Assembly (NCBI RefSeq): GCF_008329985.2
Contig: NZ_CP038437.2
Location: forward strand, 1,674,001 to 1,738,000
DNA: 64,000 nucleotides
Origin: Halomonas binhaiensis
GTDB lineage: Bacteria; Pseudomonadota; Gammaproteobacteria; Pseudomonadales; Halomonadaceae
Reading direction: 5' to 3'
Part shown: positions 7,923-17,704 of the stretch, one piece after another
How the letters are laid out: every line of letters begins with the position of its first letter
Position numbering within the stretch: position 1 is the stretch's first letter
The notes under the pieces: model-generated
What the model saw: only the letters and a program-made list of their open reading frames with translations
Database searches by the model: none
What the model was told of the DNA's origin: nothing
Translations under genes and position numbers: made by a program

Positions 7923-10900
7923 TCAATTCTGCTGGCTATCTCCCGTCTGGACCTGTTGCTCGCGACGGCGTTGTTCGCGAGGGTCGTTATGGGCGCGACG
8001 GCGACGACGGCGTGATTGTGTCGTGGTCTCTGTCGTTTCCAGGGAAGATGCCTCTGTCACTGAAATATCGGGTTGTGGTTCGACCTTGGACTTATTGACC
8101 AGAACGTCAGCAGTAGCTTCAGCCTTTTCCTCGACCTTGGGCTTGTCAGCCTGGGCGACGGTAGTGGCTTCAACTTTTTCCTCGACCTTGGGCTTGTCAG
8201 TCTGGGCGGCGGTAGTGGCTTGAACCTTTTCCTCGACCTTGGGCTTGTCAGCCTGGGCGTCGGTAGTGGCTTGAACCTTTTCCTCGACCTTGGGCTTGTC
8301 GGCCTGGGCGATGGTAGTGGCTTCGACCTTTACCTCGACCTTGGGCTTGTCAGCACGGGCGTCGGTAGTGGTTTCGACCTTTTTCTCGACCTTGGGCTTG
8401 TCAGCCTGGGCGTCGGTAGTGGTTTCGACCTTTTCCTCGACCTTGGGCTTGTCGACCGGGGTGTCGGTAGTGGTTTCGACCTTTTCCTCTGCCTTGGACT
8501 TGTCGGCCTGGGCGATGGTAGCGGCTTCGACCTTTTCCTCGACCTTGGGCTTGTCAGCACGGGCGTCGGTAGTGGTTTCGACCTTTTCCTCGACCTTGGG
8601 CTTGCCAGCCTGGGCGTCGGTAGTGGTTTCGACCTTTTCCTCGACCTTGGGCTTGTCAGCACGGGCGTCGGTAGTGGTTTCGACCTTTTCCTCGACCTTG
8701 GGCTTGTCAGCACGAGCGTCGGTAGTAGCTTCGACCTTTTCCTCGACCTTGAGCTTGTCGGCTTGGGAATCAGCCTTGGTCTTGTCCTTCGCCTTGGTGT
8801 CGCTCTTGTATTCCGCCGGCTTTGTTTCTACTGCTGGTGCTTTGGCCAGGCTGTCGTCCGCAACTGCGGGGGCTTCTGCTGCCAAGGCTTTCAGGCGTTG
8901 CTGCTCAGCAAGCGATTCAGGGTTGATCGCATGGGTGCGTGTGCGACTGCGCGGGTTATTGCGAGTGCGCTTGGGCTTGGACTCCTTGGGAGTCTCCGCC
9001 ACTACCGTCTCGCTTTTCTGCACGCTCTCGCGGACCTGGCTCTCTGAGCCTCTGGACTGGCTGGTCCGAGTATCATCCTGGCTGCGACGCGAACGGCTGC
9101 TGCGTCCCTCAGACTTTTCACTCTTTTCGCTGCGGCTATCGCGATTGCTGTCCTGTCGACGCTCCTGCTGCCGGCGATCATTGTCGCGACGCTCCTGCTG
9201 GCGACGACTATCCTGCGAGGATGAACTTTCCTGACTCTGTCGGTTCTCGCTGCGGCTGTCTTGGCGTGATGATGAGCGACTTTGGCGCTGCTGGCTGTTG
9301 CTACTGCTGCGACGGCTGCGCTGGCGATTATCCTGCCGGCTCTCGCTGTCCCGACTTGCAGGTGTCTGAGTCTCCTGGCCCTGGGACTGCTGTCCCTGAT
9401 CACCAGCAGCCTGTTGCTGTTCCTCATTGCCCAGGAATCGGGCGAAGCCACGCACTAGTCGACCGAACAGGCCTGCATTCTGAACGCCTGCTGTGACCTG
9501 TGGTGCGGGTGCTGCTGTCGCACGACGTTCGGCGGACTCTTGCTTCTGCAGGGAAGCTGGTGCGGGCTCGTGATGGACCACAGTCTTCACTGCCGCTTCG
9601 GTGCGCTGTATGGGTTTTCCGAAGGTGGCTTCTGGCTCTTTGCCGACTTCGGTCTCCACCGATAACTCGAAGCTTGAAACCTGAGCTGTGCCTTCCTCAT
9701 CCACATGATCGTCACGTAGACGCTGAACGTCGTAGTGAGGCGTATCCATTTCGGGATTGGGCAGCACTACCAGGCGCACACCTTGACGGCGTTCAATGTC
9801 TGCCAGTATTGCACGTTTCTCATTGAGCAGGTAGGTGGCCACAGGGACCGGCAGGATGGCACGAATCTGAGCACTACGCTCCTTCATCGCTTCTTCTTCG
9901 ATCAGACGCATGATCGACAGCGACAGGGAGCGTACGTCTCGGATAGTGCCCTGGCCATCGCAGCGAGGGCAGACGACGCCACTGGTCTCTCCAAGAGACG
10001 GGCGCAGGCGCTGGCGTGACATCTCCATCAGGCCAAAGCGGGAAATGCGACCGATCTGTACCCGGGCGCGGTCGAGCTTGAGAGCATCACGCGCTCGGTT
10101 TTCCACTTCGCGCTGATTGCGTGATGGCCCCATGTCGATGAAATCGATGACCACGAGGCCACCAATGTCACGCAGACGCAATTGGCGAGCAATTTCGTCG
10201 GCCGCCTCCAGGTTGGTCTGCAGGGCGGTTTCCTCGATATCGCTGCCGCGAGTCGCTCGTGCAGAGTTGATGTCGATGGAGACCAGGGCTTCAGTGTGGT
10301 CGATGACAATGGAGCCACCAGACGGCAGCTTCACTTCACGCTCGTAAGCCGTCTCGATCTGTGACTCGATCTGGAAGCGTGAGAAAAGCGGGACTTCATC
10401 AGCGTAGAGCTTGATCTTTTGCTGATAGGACGGCATGACCTGGCGGATAAAGCCCAGGGCTTCCTGATGTACCTCAGGGCTGTCGATCAGCACCTCGCCA
10501 ATGTCCTGGCGCAGATAGTCGCGCATGGCGCGGATGATGACATTGGATTCGCGGTAGATGAGGAAGGGGGCGGGGCGCTTGCCAGCTTCTTCGGTGATCG
10601 ACTCCCATACCTGCACCAGATAATCCAGGTCCCACTGCAATTCTTCCGGCGAGCGCCCGATGCCTGCAGTGCGCACGATCAGGCCCATCTTGTCGGGGAC
10701 CGTCAGTTGGCCCATGGCTTCCTTGAGCTGACTGCGTTCTTCACCCTCGATGCGACGTGAAATTCCTCCCGCGCGAGGGTTGTTGGGCATCAGGACAAGG
10801 AAGCGGCCAGCCAGGCTGATGAAGGTTGTCAGCGCGGCCCCCTTGTTGCCTCGCTCTTCCTTGTCAACCTGGACGATGACTTCCTGGCCTTCCTTGAGAA

Positions 10901-11171
10901 CTTCCTTGATGCTAGGTCGGCCAGAGGGGTCCTTGAGGAAGTATTCGCGTGCCACTTCCTTGAGGGGCAGGAAGCCGTGGCGTTCAGCACCAAAGTCGAC
11001 GAAGGCGGCTTCGAGAGAGGGTTCTACGCGTGTGATCTTGCCGCGGTAAATATTGGCTTTTTTCTGTTCTCGGGCACCGGATTCGATGTCCAGATCGTAG
11101 AGGCGTTGTCCATCGACCAGTGCGACGCGCAGCTCTTCGGGCTGAGTCGCGTTGATGAGCATCCGTTTCAT
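7923..11171 (-). CDS. rne: Ribonuclease E, with an expanded repeat-bearing C-terminal domain
   Basis: Essential endoribonuclease and scaffold of the RNA degradosome. From the N-terminus: [10 protein letters not shown] start, S1 RNA-binding domain (about 37-118), catalytic RNase E/G core with Mg-binding aspartates in VSIDINSA and VVIDFIDM (about 300-345), and the zinc-link CPRCDGQG near 404. A long charged region follows, with arginine/serine/glutamine-rich stretches that probably bind RNA. Residues 805-1025 are 13 copies of a 17-residue unit like [17 protein letters not shown]. The end is a poly-arginine patch and a glutamine-rich tail. I chose the start at 11171 because it matches the conserved N-terminus; an upstream in-frame ATG at 11315 would add 48 unconserved residues. 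Confidence 0.95.
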   Translation of the reverse strand: MKRMLINATQPEELRVALVDGQRLYDLDIESGAREQKKANIYRGKITRVEPSLEAAFVDFGAERHGFLPLKEVAREYFLKDPSGRPSIKEVLKEGQEVIVQVDKEERGNKGAALTTFISLAGRFLVLMPNNPRAGGISRRIEGEERSQLKEAMGQLTVPDKMGLIVRTAGIGRSPEELQWDLDYLVQVWESITEEAGKRPAPFLIYRESNVIIRAMRDYLRQDIGEVLIDSPEVHQEALGFIRQVMPSYQQKIKLYADEVPLFSRFQIESQIETAYEREVKLPSGGSIVIDHTEALVSIDINSARATRGSDIEETALQTNLEAADEIARQLRLRDIGGLVVIDFIDMGPSRNQREVENRARDALKLDRARVQIGRISRFGLMEMSRQRLRPSLGETSGVVCPRCDGQGTIRDVRSLSLSIMRLIEEEAMKERSAQIRAILPVPVATYLLNEKRAILADIERRQGVRLVVLPNPEMDTPHYDVQRLRDDHVDEEGTAQVSSFELSVETEVGKEPEATFGKPIQRTEAAVKTVVHHEPAPASLQKQESAERRATAAPAPQVTAGVQNAGLFGRLVRGFARFLGNEEQQQAAGDQGQQSQGQETQTPASRDSESRQDNRQRSRRSSSNSQQRQSRSSSRQDSRSENRQSQESSSSQDSRRQQERRDNDRRQQERRQDSNRDSRSEKSEKSEGRSSRSRRSQDDTRTSQSRGSESQVRESVQKSETVVAETPKESKPKRTRNNPRSRTRTHAINPESLAEQQRLKALAAEAPAVADDSLAKAPAVETKPAEYKSDTKAKDKTKADSQADKLKVEEKVEATTDARADKPKVEEKVETTTDARADKPKVEEKVETTTDAQAGKPKVEEKVETTTDARADKPKVEEKVEAATIAQADKSKAEEKVETTTDTPVDKPKVEEKVETTTDAQADKPKVEKKVETTTDARADKPKVEVKVEATTIAQADKPKVEEKVQATTDAQADKPKVEEKVQATTAAQTDKPKVEEKVEATTVAQADKPKVEEKAEATADVLVNKSKVEPQPDISVTEASSLETTETTTQSRRRRRRAHNDPREQRRREQQVQTGDSQQN
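8097..8759 (-). repeat. 51-bp minisatellite, 13 tandem copies, within rne
   Basis: Thirteen contiguous 51-bp units (663 bp) encode 17-residue repeats rich in Lys, Glu, Val and Thr. A degenerate fourteenth partial unit (NKSKVEPQ) follows. Units differ by a few substitutions, mainly at the T/A-T-T and D/I-A-Q/R-A positions, so the array has undergone both duplication and drift. Both strands stay open in several frames because the unit length is a multiple of three. Confidence 0.97.
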
Positions 11172-12055
11172 GTTGTCTCGCAATATGGACGCGCCGGAGA
11201 GCGCCCATGGACGAGGCGTTGGCGAACCGCTGGGTGCTGCGTGCTTGTGCTCAGCGCATGTCGCGGATGCGAGGACTGCGCCCGGCCGTGACATGCCAGC
11301 ATTGATGCGGGACATGGCGCGGCATGATCATGTTGAGTACGGGGCGGAGGGAGGACGTGTCTCGGTGGGATCTTCTGCCCATCCGGTCCTGCCATCACCG
11401 CCAACACCTGGCATTCATCGATTCACCGACGCCGGTTCTCCGGCACGGTGTTATACGTCTCTCGGCGCCGGGCGCCTCTGTTGAGATAGCGGCTGACGTC
11501 GAGCATGTGTTGTTACGTTTTAATTCTTCATGGCAGTAAGCGTCCGAGCCCGGGGCTCACTGCCAATATTTCTCTAGAGAAGCGTGCTAGCACTATTTCA
11601 TCTAAGCACGGACTTATCTAGAAACCATTTCGTCTAGGTATTGTTTCCCAGCACAATTTTCTCTAAGTGCTATTGCTTTCTCTAAGTACTTCGTCGCTAG
11701 GCGTTCGCTCAGGCCTGCATGTCTGTCGGGCAGGCGCTTCTGTTGACCAGATTGAATCTGAGGAGCGAAAAAGCAATATAACAGCAATACCAAGGGCCAG
11801 CAATTGGCGGCACACTAAGCTAGAATGCCGCCTTTCCGCCGTCTGCAGGGTAATCCCTGCTTGACTGTCGTTTCATGTCCAGATTGCAAAGGAAGTTCTG
11901 ATCAACTGTCGGCACGTTCCCAACATGGCGTTGTGCGGTGTTGGTTGTCTGCTCGTTCGGCAACTTGTTCACAGATTCCTGTAAGTGATTCGGCGGGAAC
12001 GCAGTCTGCTATATGCATATGGCGAGGTGGTTTAATAGAGCGTGGAGTATTTATC
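11172..12055. other. Long intergenic region between divergent rne and rluC
   Basis: An 884-bp gap with no convincing gene. The part next to rne is probably the rne 5' untranslated leader, which in E. coli is long and mediates autoregulation. It contains GGCGCCGGGCGCC (11464-11476) and an inverted repeat GGCAGT...ACTGCC (11532-11564) enclosing GAGCC/GGCTC. The middle (11567-11700) is AT-rich and holds several copies of a TTTCNTCTA(A/G)G element. A GCCTGC/GCAGGC inverted repeat lies at 11713-11735. Nearer rluC there is a possible -10 TAGAAT at 11821-11826 without a good -35. Confidence 0.6.
11569..11686. repeat. Cluster of TTTC(N)TCTA(A/G)G elements upstream of rne
   Basis: Related short elements occur at about 11569 (TTTCTCTAG), 11595 (TTTCATCTAAG), 11628 (TTTCGTCTAGG), 11658-11667 and 11677-11686 (both TTTCTCTAAG), with a weaker ATCTAG near 11615. 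Spacing is irregular (roughly 19-33 bp), so this is not a simple tandem array. It could be protein-binding sites or remnants of local duplication. Confidence 0.55.
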
Positions 12056-13000
12056 GTGGCCGAAGGCAGAGAAGTACAGTGGGTGGAAGTCACTGAAGGG
12101 CAGGTTGGCCAGCGTGTCGATAATTTCCTGATGACCCGATTGAAAGGTGTGCCGCGTTCATTGGTGTATCGCATCGTGCGTAAAGGTGAGGTACGGGTCA
12201 ACAAGAAACGGGTCAAGGCCGAGTACCGCTTGCAACTAGGTGATGTGGTGCGTGTTCCTCCTCTCAGGCTGGCGCCTCGGGAGGCCGTGCGTGAAGTCAG
12301 TGACAACCTGCGTAATCTGCTGGCTGGCAGCGTATTGCTCGAAGGTCCCGACTGGATGGTGATGAACAAGCCTTCAGGTCTTGCCGTACATGGTGGCAGT
12401 GGGGTCAAGATCGGCCTGATCGAGGCATTGCGGCAAGTGCGGGAAGATCTCGACTTCCTTGAACTGGTACACCGTCTCGACCGGGATACCTCTGGTTGCT
12501 TGTTGTTGGCCAAGTCCCGCCCTGCGCTGCTGACACTTAATACGGCTCTCAAACGTCATGAGATGACCAAGCAATACCTTGCTTTGGTAGCTGGCAGGTG
12601 GCCAGCACGACGTGATTTTGTCAGTGCTCGCCTGGATCGCTATGACGCAGGGAATGGAGAGCGCCGGGTACGAGTCGATTCTGCCGGCAAGGTGGCACGT
12701 ACTCGCTTTGCCGTGCGCGAAGCCTTTGCGGGAGCCACATTGGTCGAGGCTGAGCCCATTACTGGACGAACCCATCAGATACGCGTCCATGCAGCCCATG
12801 CGGGGCATGCGCTATTGGGAGATGACAAGTACGGCACCAGGGAAGGCGAAAAGCTGGCGCGTGAGCTGGGGTTGGATCGCTTGTTTCTGCACGCGGCGGC
12901 CTTGACGTTTCCGGAGCCTTCCAGCGGGAAGCCGGTCAGGATTCGTGCCCCACTGGAGCCTGCCATGGATGCCGTACTTGAAAAGGCCCGGAGCCGCTGA
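12056..13000 (+). CDS. rluC: 23S rRNA pseudouridine synthase RluC
   Basis: Converts uridines 955, 2504 and 2580 (E. coli numbering) of 23S rRNA to pseudouridine. An N-terminal S4 RNA-binding domain (VGQRVDNFLMTRLKGVPRSL, about 15-75) precedes the RluA-type catalytic domain with HRLDRDTSG holding the catalytic aspartate. Later RTHQIRVH is present. I start at the GTG at 12056, which has GGAG 8 bases upstream and gives 314 aa, near E. coli RluC; the frame is open further upstream but that part is unlike the family. It is divergent from rne, as in E. coli and Pseudomonas. Confidence 0.92.
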   Translation: MAEGREVQWVEVTEGQVGQRVDNFLMTRLKGVPRSLVYRIVRKGEVRVNKKRVKAEYRLQLGDVVRVPPLRLAPREAVREVSDNLRNLLAGSVLLEGPDWMVMNKPSGLAVHGGSGVKIGLIEALRQVREDLDFLELVHRLDRDTSGCLLLAKSRPALLTLNTALKRHEMTKQYLALVAGRWPARRDFVSARLDRYDAGNGERRVRVDSAGKVARTRFAVREAFAGATLVEAEPITGRTHQIRVHAAHAGHALLGDDKYGTREGEKLARELGLDRLFLHAAALTFPEPSSGKPVRIRAPLEPAMDAVLEKARSR

Positions 13001-13133
13001 TTCAGACGCCATTGGCCTGGCCGGGTGGGGCTGGGCGTTCGCAGGATATAAATCCATAAAAAAAGATCATTTCTCTCGTGCCTATGGGCTTTGAGACAGT
13101 ATGCCGCCTTCAACGGTGGAGACTCAGTAGGTC

Positions 13134-13670
13134 ATGGTAAAGGCTTATCTCTGGAAAATGCGCGGCAACGAAGCCGCGTATCGGCGCCGGTGCTGGCGCG
13201 ATATGTTGTGGTCGTGGTTTGGTGCTTTTGCGGGCATGGCCGGAGTCGGTTGGTTGATCGATGAGTGGCTGGTTACCCATACGTTGCTGATGATTGGCTC
13301 ATTCGGGGCGACCTCCGTCCTGCTTTATGCCGCACCGGAAAGCCCGCTGGCCCAGCCGCGCAATGTGCTCGGCGGAAATATGCTCTCGGCACTGGTAGGG
13401 GTGCTTAGCTGGCAGTGGCTGGGGGATACCTGGCTGGCTGCGGCGATGGCGGTATCGACATCCATTCTGGTCATGCAGTTGACGCATACCTTGCATCCGC
13501 CGGGAGGTGCGACAGCGCTGATTGCGGTGATCGGTGCCAGCGAGGTACACGACCTGGGATGGACGTATGCATTGATGCCGGTAGGTGTCGGTTGTGCACT
13601 ACTGCTGGTTGTCGCTGTGCTGGTCAATAATTTGGCTCGTCATCGTCGTTATCCGATGCACTGGTGGTAA
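13134..13670 (+). CDS. HPP-family integral membrane protein
   Basis: A 178-residue membrane protein with about four hydrophobic helices and the family-naming motif LHPPGGATALIAV near residue 122. HPP proteins have been linked to nitrite transport in cyanobacteria and plants, but the role in proteobacteria is not established. It stands alone between rluC and a hydrolase gene, with 133 bp upstream. The N-terminus is short and basic (KMRGNEAAYRRR), consistent with a cytoplasmic start. Confidence 0.8.
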   Translation: MVKAYLWKMRGNEAAYRRRCWRDMLWSWFGAFAGMAGVGWLIDEWLVTHTLLMIGSFGATSVLLYAAPESPLAQPRNVLGGNMLSALVGVLSWQWLGDTWLAAAMAVSTSILVMQLTHTLHPPGGATALIAVIGASEVHDLGWTYALMPVGVGCALLLVVAVLVNNLARHRRYPMHWW

Positions 13671-13807
13671 ATCTCGTCAATATTCAGAAAATTCTCATTC
13701 CCGAATGGCTCTTTCTGGATGGTGTCCGATGGGGAAATATGACAACTCTACTTCTACTGCGTCGCAATGGTGTGATGATGGAATAACAAGAGGAGAGGTG
13801 TCCTATC

Positions 13808-15037
13808 ATGCGTATGGTTAGTGAAAAAGAACAATTTCCTGGGCACAGCGGTAGTGTGCTGGCAGCGCGCTTTGATCGACCGGCAGCGGGGGAGCCCCAG
13901 GCAGTGGCGATTTTTGCTCACTGTTTTACCTGTTCCAAGGATATTCTGGCTGCCCGGCGTATATCCGAACGCCTGGTTGAGCGTGGTGTGGCAGTACTGC
14001 GCTTTGACTTTACCGGCCTGGGGCACTCGCAAGGCGAATTTGCCAATACCCATTTCACCTCCAATGTCGATGATCTGGTCGCTGCAGCGGCTTTTCTCGA
14101 GCAGCGTGGGCAGGCTCCTGCATTATTGATCGGGCATTCGCTTGGCGGTGCTGCGGTGATTGCAGCGGCGACCCGGCTACCCTCTGTCAGGGCTGTGGCG
14201 ACCATAGGGGCGCCCAGCGATCCTGCACATGTATTGCATAACTTTGGCTCGTGCCTCAACACCATTGAGCGCCAGGGAGAAGCGCAACTCACCCTGGCAG
14301 GGCGACCGTTCACCATTCGTCGCAGCTTTCTTGAGGATGTGAAGGCGCAGCAGCAGCGCCAAAGCATCATGTCATTGGGCCGGGCCCTCTTGATTCTGCA
14401 TGCGCCCAGGGATGAGGTGGTAGGCATTGACAATGCCACCGAAATATTTACGGCTGCTCGCCACCCGCGCAGTTTCGTCTCACTGGATGATGCTGACCAT
14501 TTATTGACTCGGGCTGAGGATGCCGAGTACGCCGCTGAGGTGATTGCCAGTTGGTCCTCGCGCTATCTGGGGCTTGTGGCGCCCACTCCGCCGCCAGATG
14601 CTCCGGAAGGGATCACCCGGGTCCTGGAAGCTGATCCTGAAGGCTTTCGCCAGGATATTGTTTCAGGCGTTCACTATTTACGAGCCGACGAACCCGAGTC
14701 ATTCGGCGGCACGAACCTTGGGCTTACTCCCTACCAGCTATTGGCCGCTGCCCTTGGGGCCTGCACGTCGATGACTGTTCGCAGCTATGCCCGACGCAAG
14801 AAAATGCCGCTTGTCGATGTTGCCGTCGATGTCTCCCATGGACGAGTGCATGCCGAGGATTGTCAGGATTGCTCCAATCATGAATCCAAGCAGATCGATC
14901 GCTTCGAGCGCGTCCTGCATCTGACAGGAGGCCTCAGTGCTGAGCAGCGTGATGCACTTCTGGCCATTGCCGATCGCTGCCCGGTTCATCGGACGTTGGA
15001 GGCAAACGCCCAGGTAGTGACTCGGCTGGGTGACTAG
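13808..15037 (+). CDS. Bifunctional alpha/beta hydrolase - OsmC domain protein
   Basis: Two domains are fused. Residues 1-250 form an alpha/beta hydrolase with nucleophile elbow GHSLGG near 104 and a likely catalytic histidine in DDADHLL. Residues 270-409 form an OsmC/Ohr-type domain with the two expected cysteines in GACTS and RCPVHR. OsmC-type proteins reduce organic peroxides; the hydrolase substrate is unknown. This fusion is a recognised architecture in proteobacteria. The GGAGAGG upstream supports the ATG at 13808; Met3 is an alternative start. It has its own gap on each side, so it is probably monocistronic. Confidence 0.88.
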   Translation: MRMVSEKEQFPGHSGSVLAARFDRPAAGEPQAVAIFAHCFTCSKDILAARRISERLVERGVAVLRFDFTGLGHSQGEFANTHFTSNVDDLVAAAAFLEQRGQAPALLIGHSLGGAAVIAAATRLPSVRAVATIGAPSDPAHVLHNFGSCLNTIERQGEAQLTLAGRPFTIRRSFLEDVKAQQQRQSIMSLGRALLILHAPRDEVVGIDNATEIFTAARHPRSFVSLDDADHLLTRAEDAEYAAEVIASWSSRYLGLVAPTPPPDAPEGITRVLEADPEGFRQDIVSGVHYLRADEPESFGGTNLGLTPYQLLAAALGACTSMTVRSYARRKKMPLVDVAVDVSHGRVHAEDCQDCSNHESKQIDRFERVLHLTGGLSAEQRDALLAIADRCPVHRTLEANAQVVTRLGD

Positions 15038-15098
15038 TACCCCCTGATGCTCTGGTGGTGCTGTGCCACTGAGGCTGCGATGCACTATATCGTGCCCT

Positions 15099-15140
15099 GC
15101 TGTAGCGGTATCGCTGTAGTAGTATCGCTGTAGTGGTGTC
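15099..15140. repeat. 14-bp tandem repeat, three copies, after the hydrolase-OsmC gene
   Basis: The units GCTGTAGCGGTATC, GCTGTAGTAGTATC and GCTGTAGTGGTGTC are contiguous, and looser GTAGTGG copies continue to about 15187. They fill the space between the stop at 15037 and the next gene. I see no coding or clear hairpin function. Confidence 0.85.
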
Positions 15141-15232
15141 ATTGTGGTGGCTCAGTTGTAGTGGCATAGCTGAAGCCTGCAGTGGCAAAATTGGCGGCTT
15201 CCCATTCACTCATGGCGCAGGGGGGCTGTGTA

Positions 15233-15886
15233 TTGCCATATGATCTGATCATCTTCGACTGGGACGGAACCCTGATGGACTCCATCGGCCGCATTGTGGG
15301 CAGCATGCAAGTAGCGGCCCGCGAAGCGGAGTGGGGGGAGCTTGAGGTGGAGGCGATACGCAACATCATCGGCCTGGGATTGCCTGAGGCAATCGAGGCC
15401 CTGTGCCCCGGGATCGGAGCCGAGCAGGCCGAGCACCTCAAGACCCGTTATGCCTATCACTTCGTCCAGGGCGATACCACGCCCATGACCTTTTATCCCG
15501 GCGTCATGGCCGGAATGGACCGCTTGGCTGCAAGGCCGGGTACGCGTTTGGCCGTAGCTACGGGCAAGAGCCGGAGAGGGCTTGATCGGGCGTTCCGTGA
15601 AACCGGTACCGGCCACATCTTTGCAGCCAGCCGTACGGCTGATGAAACGCGCTCCAAACCTCATCCTCAAATGTTGCAGGAGTTGCTGGCAGAGCTTGGT
15701 GTCGGCGTTGAGCGTGCTGTGATGATCGGTGATACCGAATATGACATGGAAATGGCTCGGGCCTTGAACATGGACCGCATTGCTGTCACCTACGGAGTGC
15801 ATGCTCGTGATCGGCTTGAAGCCAGTCATCCCCGGCGAGTCATCGATGGCTTTCCCGAGCTGGTCGACTATTTGCTGGGAAATTGA
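15233..15886 (+). CDS. HAD-superfamily hydrolase, phosphoglycolate phosphatase-like
   Basis: HAD phosphatase with motif I FDWDGTLMDS, motif II ATGKS, motif III lysine in SKPHP and motif IV IGDTEYDMEMA. In Pseudomonas a homologous gene occupies the same place between rluC and sppA. The true substrate is unknown. I prefer the TTG at 15233, giving MPYDLIIFDWDG and 217 aa, because AGGGGGG lies about 7 bases upstream. An ATG at 15212 and a GTG at 15182 are in frame but lack a ribosome site and add residues unlike the family. Confidence 0.85.
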   Translation: MPYDLIIFDWDGTLMDSIGRIVGSMQVAAREAEWGELEVEAIRNIIGLGLPEAIEALCPGIGAEQAEHLKTRYAYHFVQGDTTPMTFYPGVMAGMDRLAARPGTRLAVATGKSRRGLDRAFRETGTGHIFAASRTADETRSKPHPQMLQELLAELGVGVERAVMIGDTEYDMEMARALNMDRIAVTYGVHARDRLEASHPRRVIDGFPELVDYLLGN

Positions 15887-15910
15887 AGGTGCAAAGGATG
15901 AGAGGGTGAT

Positions 15911-16972
15911 ATGAGCGATAAGAAGGATCGTGATCCCTGGACAGAAGGTGAGGGCGTCACGGCTGGCGGTGACTCGTCTCAAGTGCCTGCTGGCGAAGAT
16001 GCTGCGACGCTGCGCGAGCGACAGCGTCTGGCTCAGGTGGAGATGATGGATCACTGGATTGGTGGTGTTCTCACTGAGCAGCGGCGTACTCGGCGTTGGA
16101 AGCTGTTTTTTCGTTTCTCCTTTCTATTGCTCTTTTTGACTCTGGTGGCATTGGTAGCCTGGGCTGTGCTGAGAGTGCCGATGGAAACTCCCTCAAATGA
16201 GGAACACCTGGGGGTGGTCCGTGTCGACGGGGTCATCTCACGAGAGTCTCCGGCCAATGCTGATCGAATCATCGAAGGTATCCAGGCTGCGTGGGATGCC
16301 GAGAGCAGCGTGGCCCTAGTCGTGGATATCGATAGTCCCGGTGGTAGTCCGGTTCAGTCCCAGCGTATCTACGATGAGCTCATGCGCCTGCGTGACTCCG
16401 GGGACAAGCCGATCATCGCCGTGATCGAGGATATCGGTGCCAGTGGTGCTTATTACATTGCGTCCGCCGCCGATGAGATCGTGGCTGCGCCCGCCAGTCT
16501 GGTGGGGTCGATAGGCGTCATTTATTCAAGTTTTGGGCTGGAAGGTGCTATCGAGCGCCTTGGGGTCGAGCGGCGAGTGTTCACTGCCGGCGAGAACAAG
16601 GCTTTTCTCGATCCGTTCACCACGATCAAGCCTGAGCAGCGGGAGTTCTGGCAGGGTGTGCTTGAAACCACCCATCGCCAGTTCATCAATGATGTCAAGG
16701 CAGGGCGCGGAGACCGCCTGAGCGATGATCCGCGCTTGTTCAGCGGGTTGGTGTGGACAGGTGAGCAGGCAATCGATGAAGGGTTGGTCGACCGCCTGGG
16801 GACAATTGAAGATGTGCTGCGCGAGCAGTTGGGTGATGATGATCCCCAGCTCAAGGACTACACTCCGGCGCAGGATCCTTTCGAACGTTTGAGTCGTCGC
16901 TTCAGCGATGTGGCTGCCGAATGGTTGGGTGTGCCACAGGCAAGTTCACCGGTACGCTATCAGTTGCCCTGA
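15911..16972 (+). CDS. sppA: Signal peptide peptidase SppA, 36-kDa short form
   Basis: Membrane-anchored serine peptidase of family S49 that degrades cleaved signal peptides. It has a cytoplasmic N-terminal segment, one transmembrane helix near residues 63-83, and the S49 domain with VVDIDSPGGSP. The catalytic serine is in IGASGAYYIASAADEI and a conserved lysine in GENKAFLDPF. The 353-aa length is the half-size form rather than the 618-aa E. coli enzyme. It follows the HAD gene by 24 bp and is probably co-transcribed. Confidence 0.9.
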   Translation: MSDKKDRDPWTEGEGVTAGGDSSQVPAGEDAATLRERQRLAQVEMMDHWIGGVLTEQRRTRRWKLFFRFSFLLLFLTLVALVAWAVLRVPMETPSNEEHLGVVRVDGVISRESPANADRIIEGIQAAWDAESSVALVVDIDSPGGSPVQSQRIYDELMRLRDSGDKPIIAVIEDIGASGAYYIASAADEIVAAPASLVGSIGVIYSSFGLEGAIERLGVERRVFTAGENKAFLDPFTTIKPEQREFWQGVLETTHRQFINDVKAGRGDRLSDDPRLFSGLVWTGEQAIDEGLVDRLGTIEDVLREQLGDDDPQLKDYTPAQDPFERLSRRFSDVAAEWLGVPQASSPVRYQLP

Positions 16973-16994
16973 TTCCTGGCTGCTCAATCCCCTG

Positions 16995-17591
16995 TCAACC
17001 AGGATGAGCTGAGAGAAGTGGGTCGAGGCCGGCTTCTCTCAGCCATTGACACAGGCGTATCAGGGGCAAGCCGATAAGGGTGTTGGGATCATCGCCTTCC
17101 AGGCGTTCGAATAGCGTGATGCCCAGACCTTCCAGGCGAAAGCTGCCTGCGCTATCCAGAGGCTTTTCTCGAGCTACGTAAGTGGCAATTTCAGCCTCGC
17201 TGAGCATGCGAAACACGACATCGTAGCGTTCATGGCTGACGCGGTGGCTTGAGCGGGCGGTGTCGATCAGGGCTAGCCCTGTCAGGAAGCTGACGCGATG
17301 TCCTGAAAAGGCGCTCAGGTTGGCACGAGCACGCTCTTCGGTGTGAGGTTTGCCGAGAATCTGGTCATCGAATACCGCTACCTGGTCCGAGCCGATGATC
17401 AGATGGTCGGGGTAACGGTCAGCCAGGCGTTCCGCCTTGGCAAGTGCCAGGCGATGCACCAATGCGGCAGGAGACTCTCCTTGTAGAGGTGTTTCGTCGA
17501 TGTCAGGACTATCCCAGGTGAAGGGCAGGCTAAGGCGTGACAGCAGGTCTCGACGCCAAGGAGAACTGGAAGCTAGAACCAGAGCGGGCAT
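16995..17591 (-). CDS. maf: Maf-family nucleotide pyrophosphatase (YceF-like)
   Basis: Hydrolyses non-canonical nucleoside triphosphates; the YceF subgroup prefers m7GTP. The N-terminus [20 protein letters not shown] holds the family's SSSPRR-like loop, and DETPLQGE and IGSDQVA follow. I start at 17591, which has CAGGAG upstream and matches the family start; an upstream in-frame ATG adds 13 unlike residues. It is convergent with sppA and divergent from yceD, the same neighbourhood as in Pseudomonas and E. coli. Confidence 0.92.
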   Translation of the reverse strand: MPALVLASSSPWRRDLLSRLSLPFTWDSPDIDETPLQGESPAALVHRLALAKAERLADRYPDHLIIGSDQVAVFDDQILGKPHTEERARANLSAFSGHRVSFLTGLALIDTARSSHRVSHERYDVVFRMLSEAEIATYVAREKPLDSAGSFRLEGLGITLFERLEGDDPNTLIGLPLIRLCQWLREAGLDPLLSAHPG

Positions 17592-17666
17592 GCATATCTC
17601 CTGATGCAAATGGGGGTATAGAACTTTCAAGATACCAATGAATTCTAACCTGTTAGCTATATGGCT

Positions 17667-17695
17667 TTGACAGAGACTTACCGAGTGCCTATCAT
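17667..17695 (+). promoter_or_regulatory. Near-consensus sigma-70 promoter for yceD-rpmF-plsX
   Basis: TTGACA at 17667-17672, a 17-bp spacer and TATCAT at 17690-17695. Transcription would start around 17701-17705, at or just before the yceD ATG at 17705, leaving almost no leader. Confidence 0.85.
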
Positions 17696-17704
17696 TGCGC
17701 GCCT

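Noticed and set aside
8073..9234. Long plus-strand open frames opposite the rne repeat
   Set aside because: They exist because the 51-bp unit is a multiple of three and keeps frames open. The proteins are pure repeats of the complement and have no ribosome site.
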